A DNA stretch of 59,588 nt from Isotricha intestinalis (lineage: Eukaryota > Ciliophora > Litostomatea > Vestibuliferida > Isotrichidae). A model generated the notes under the pieces. That model was not told where the DNA came from. It worked only from the letters and a program-made list of their open reading frames with translations, and searched no databases. The translations under genes were made by a program, and so were the position numbers. Below, in pieces: positions 59,059 through 59,588 of the stretch. The stretch lies in the NCBI GenBank assembly GCA_023807065.1, contig JAJJLU010003529.1, forward strand, positions 1 to 59,588. The letters run 5' to 3'. Each line of letters opens with the position of its first letter. The stretch's first letter is position 1.

Positions 59059-59588
59059 TTAAAATAATTTTATTTTTTTATTTTTTTTTTAAAATTAAAT
59101 TTCTAATGGTATCACCAAATATAATTTTTTTAGTTGCTTATATATTATATGATTTATATTTCAATTATAAGAGATTCTTCCAGTTTAGTCAACCTAAACA
59201 AAACTCCTTCCTTATAATTGGGAAATGGTCTATATTCCACAAAAAATAAATTCTTAAAATTTATCCAAATATAATAATTTCAATATTTAAACAATTATAA
59301 CAATTATTTTATTTTAAGTTATATGATATTGTTATATTTAATTATATATTTTTCTAATTATCAAATGACCTATACTTTTTTTCAAATAGATTCCTTTTTG
59401 ATAAATGAAAAAGATTATGAAATAATAATATTATCAATTTTTTATGTCTTTGTGATATCTATAAAAGATAAATGAAAATATAAATGAATTAAAAAATAAT
59501 ATGAAAAATCACAAAGAAATCAAATTGATGAATACAACAAATTTTCTCAAAATAAAATCAATATAAAACATTTAGAAGAAATTAACAT
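59059..59588. other. Window end with a broken plus-strand reading frame
   Basis: A short frame starting with ATG at 59365 reads MTYTFFQIDSFLINEKDYEI, then a hydrophobic stretch, and stops at TGA 59473. The same frame continues past three stops (two TGA, one TAA) into YEKSQRNQIDEYNKFSQNKI and runs off the right edge. All pieces share one frame, so this looks like a gene with nonsense changes or the edge of a decayed gene continuing outside. Between 59059 and 59364 there is only a hairpin, TTTAG-TCAAC-CTAAA near 59185. Confidence 0.35.

Noticed and set aside
59185..59250. Hairpin and CCTTATAATTGGG near the right edge as a possible tRNA
   Set aside because: No acceptor stem, anticodon arm or GTTCGA-type box could be arranged.

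Overview
The window looks like nuclear DNA of a very AT-rich unicellular eukaryote. Coding regions are long, strongly A/T-biased and Asn/Lys/Ile-rich. Introns are very short: one Rab gene needs two, of 38 and 31 nt, both GT...AG. Genes are packed on both strands with 35-860 bp spacers. TAA, TAG and TGA all end open frames (for example TAA at 2994, TAG at 13417 and 29207, TGA at 12535), so the standard code applies. The gene content is ciliate-like: a short-looped transmembrane family at 1368, cyclic-nucleotide-binding proteins with long insertions, a small secreted protein, a candidate ciliary microtubule protein, and very large cysteine/glycosylation-rich surface proteins. A ciliate lineage that keeps the standard code is my best guess. 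This is an inference from family resemblance; another AT-rich protist is possible.

Layout. 1-389: an inverted-repeat element with ~125 bp arms, ending in a GGGCCC palindrome. 625-1299: a three-exon Rab GTPase (Rab1/8 type). 1368-6876: a membrane protein (+), an unknown coiled-coil protein (-) and a 909-aa cysteine-rich multi-pass surface protein (-). 7042-9570: a full-length but frameshifted, internally deleted relative of the 909-aa gene. 9699-11081: a Wee1/Myt1-like kinase with DFG changed to DFC. 11899-13419: a Rab6-like GTPase and a small basic protein with GRD(K/S)YI motifs. 14105-22148: two related cyclic-nucleotide-binding proteins flanking a protein with three PHD/extended-PHD (PZP-like) modules. 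22637-23395: a small secreted protein of distinct composition. 23649-37540: a coiled-coil/PH-like protein, an F-box protein, two low-complexity proteins, a C2/coiled-coil protein and an FCP1/SCP-type phosphatase. 38403-41146: two tandem membrane-anchored pepsin-fold proteins with lost active-site motifs. 41620-52686: a 3,688-aa repetitive secreted/membrane protein. 53422-54624: unknown. 55175-56240: a decayed gene. 56866-59058: a CLC chloride channel lacking both transport glutamates. The last ~220 bp carry a broken reading frame.

How the genes fit together. There are no operons. Themes are membrane traffic (two Rabs), cell surface (the 909-aa and 3,688-aa proteins, which share a C-terminal membrane module, plus the pepsin-like pair), signalling (cNMP-binding proteins, Wee1-like kinase, CTD-type phosphatase, C2 and PH-like proteins) and chromatin (PZP protein). 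Three or four gap regions hold decayed coding sequence, which suggests local duplication and loss, mainly of surface-protein genes.

Most likely novelties: the shared C-terminal membrane module in surface proteins of very different ectodomain size, the tandem pepsin-like pseudoenzymes, the triple-PZP protein, and the inverted-repeat element at the left end. All readings are by eye; no database search or structure prediction was run.
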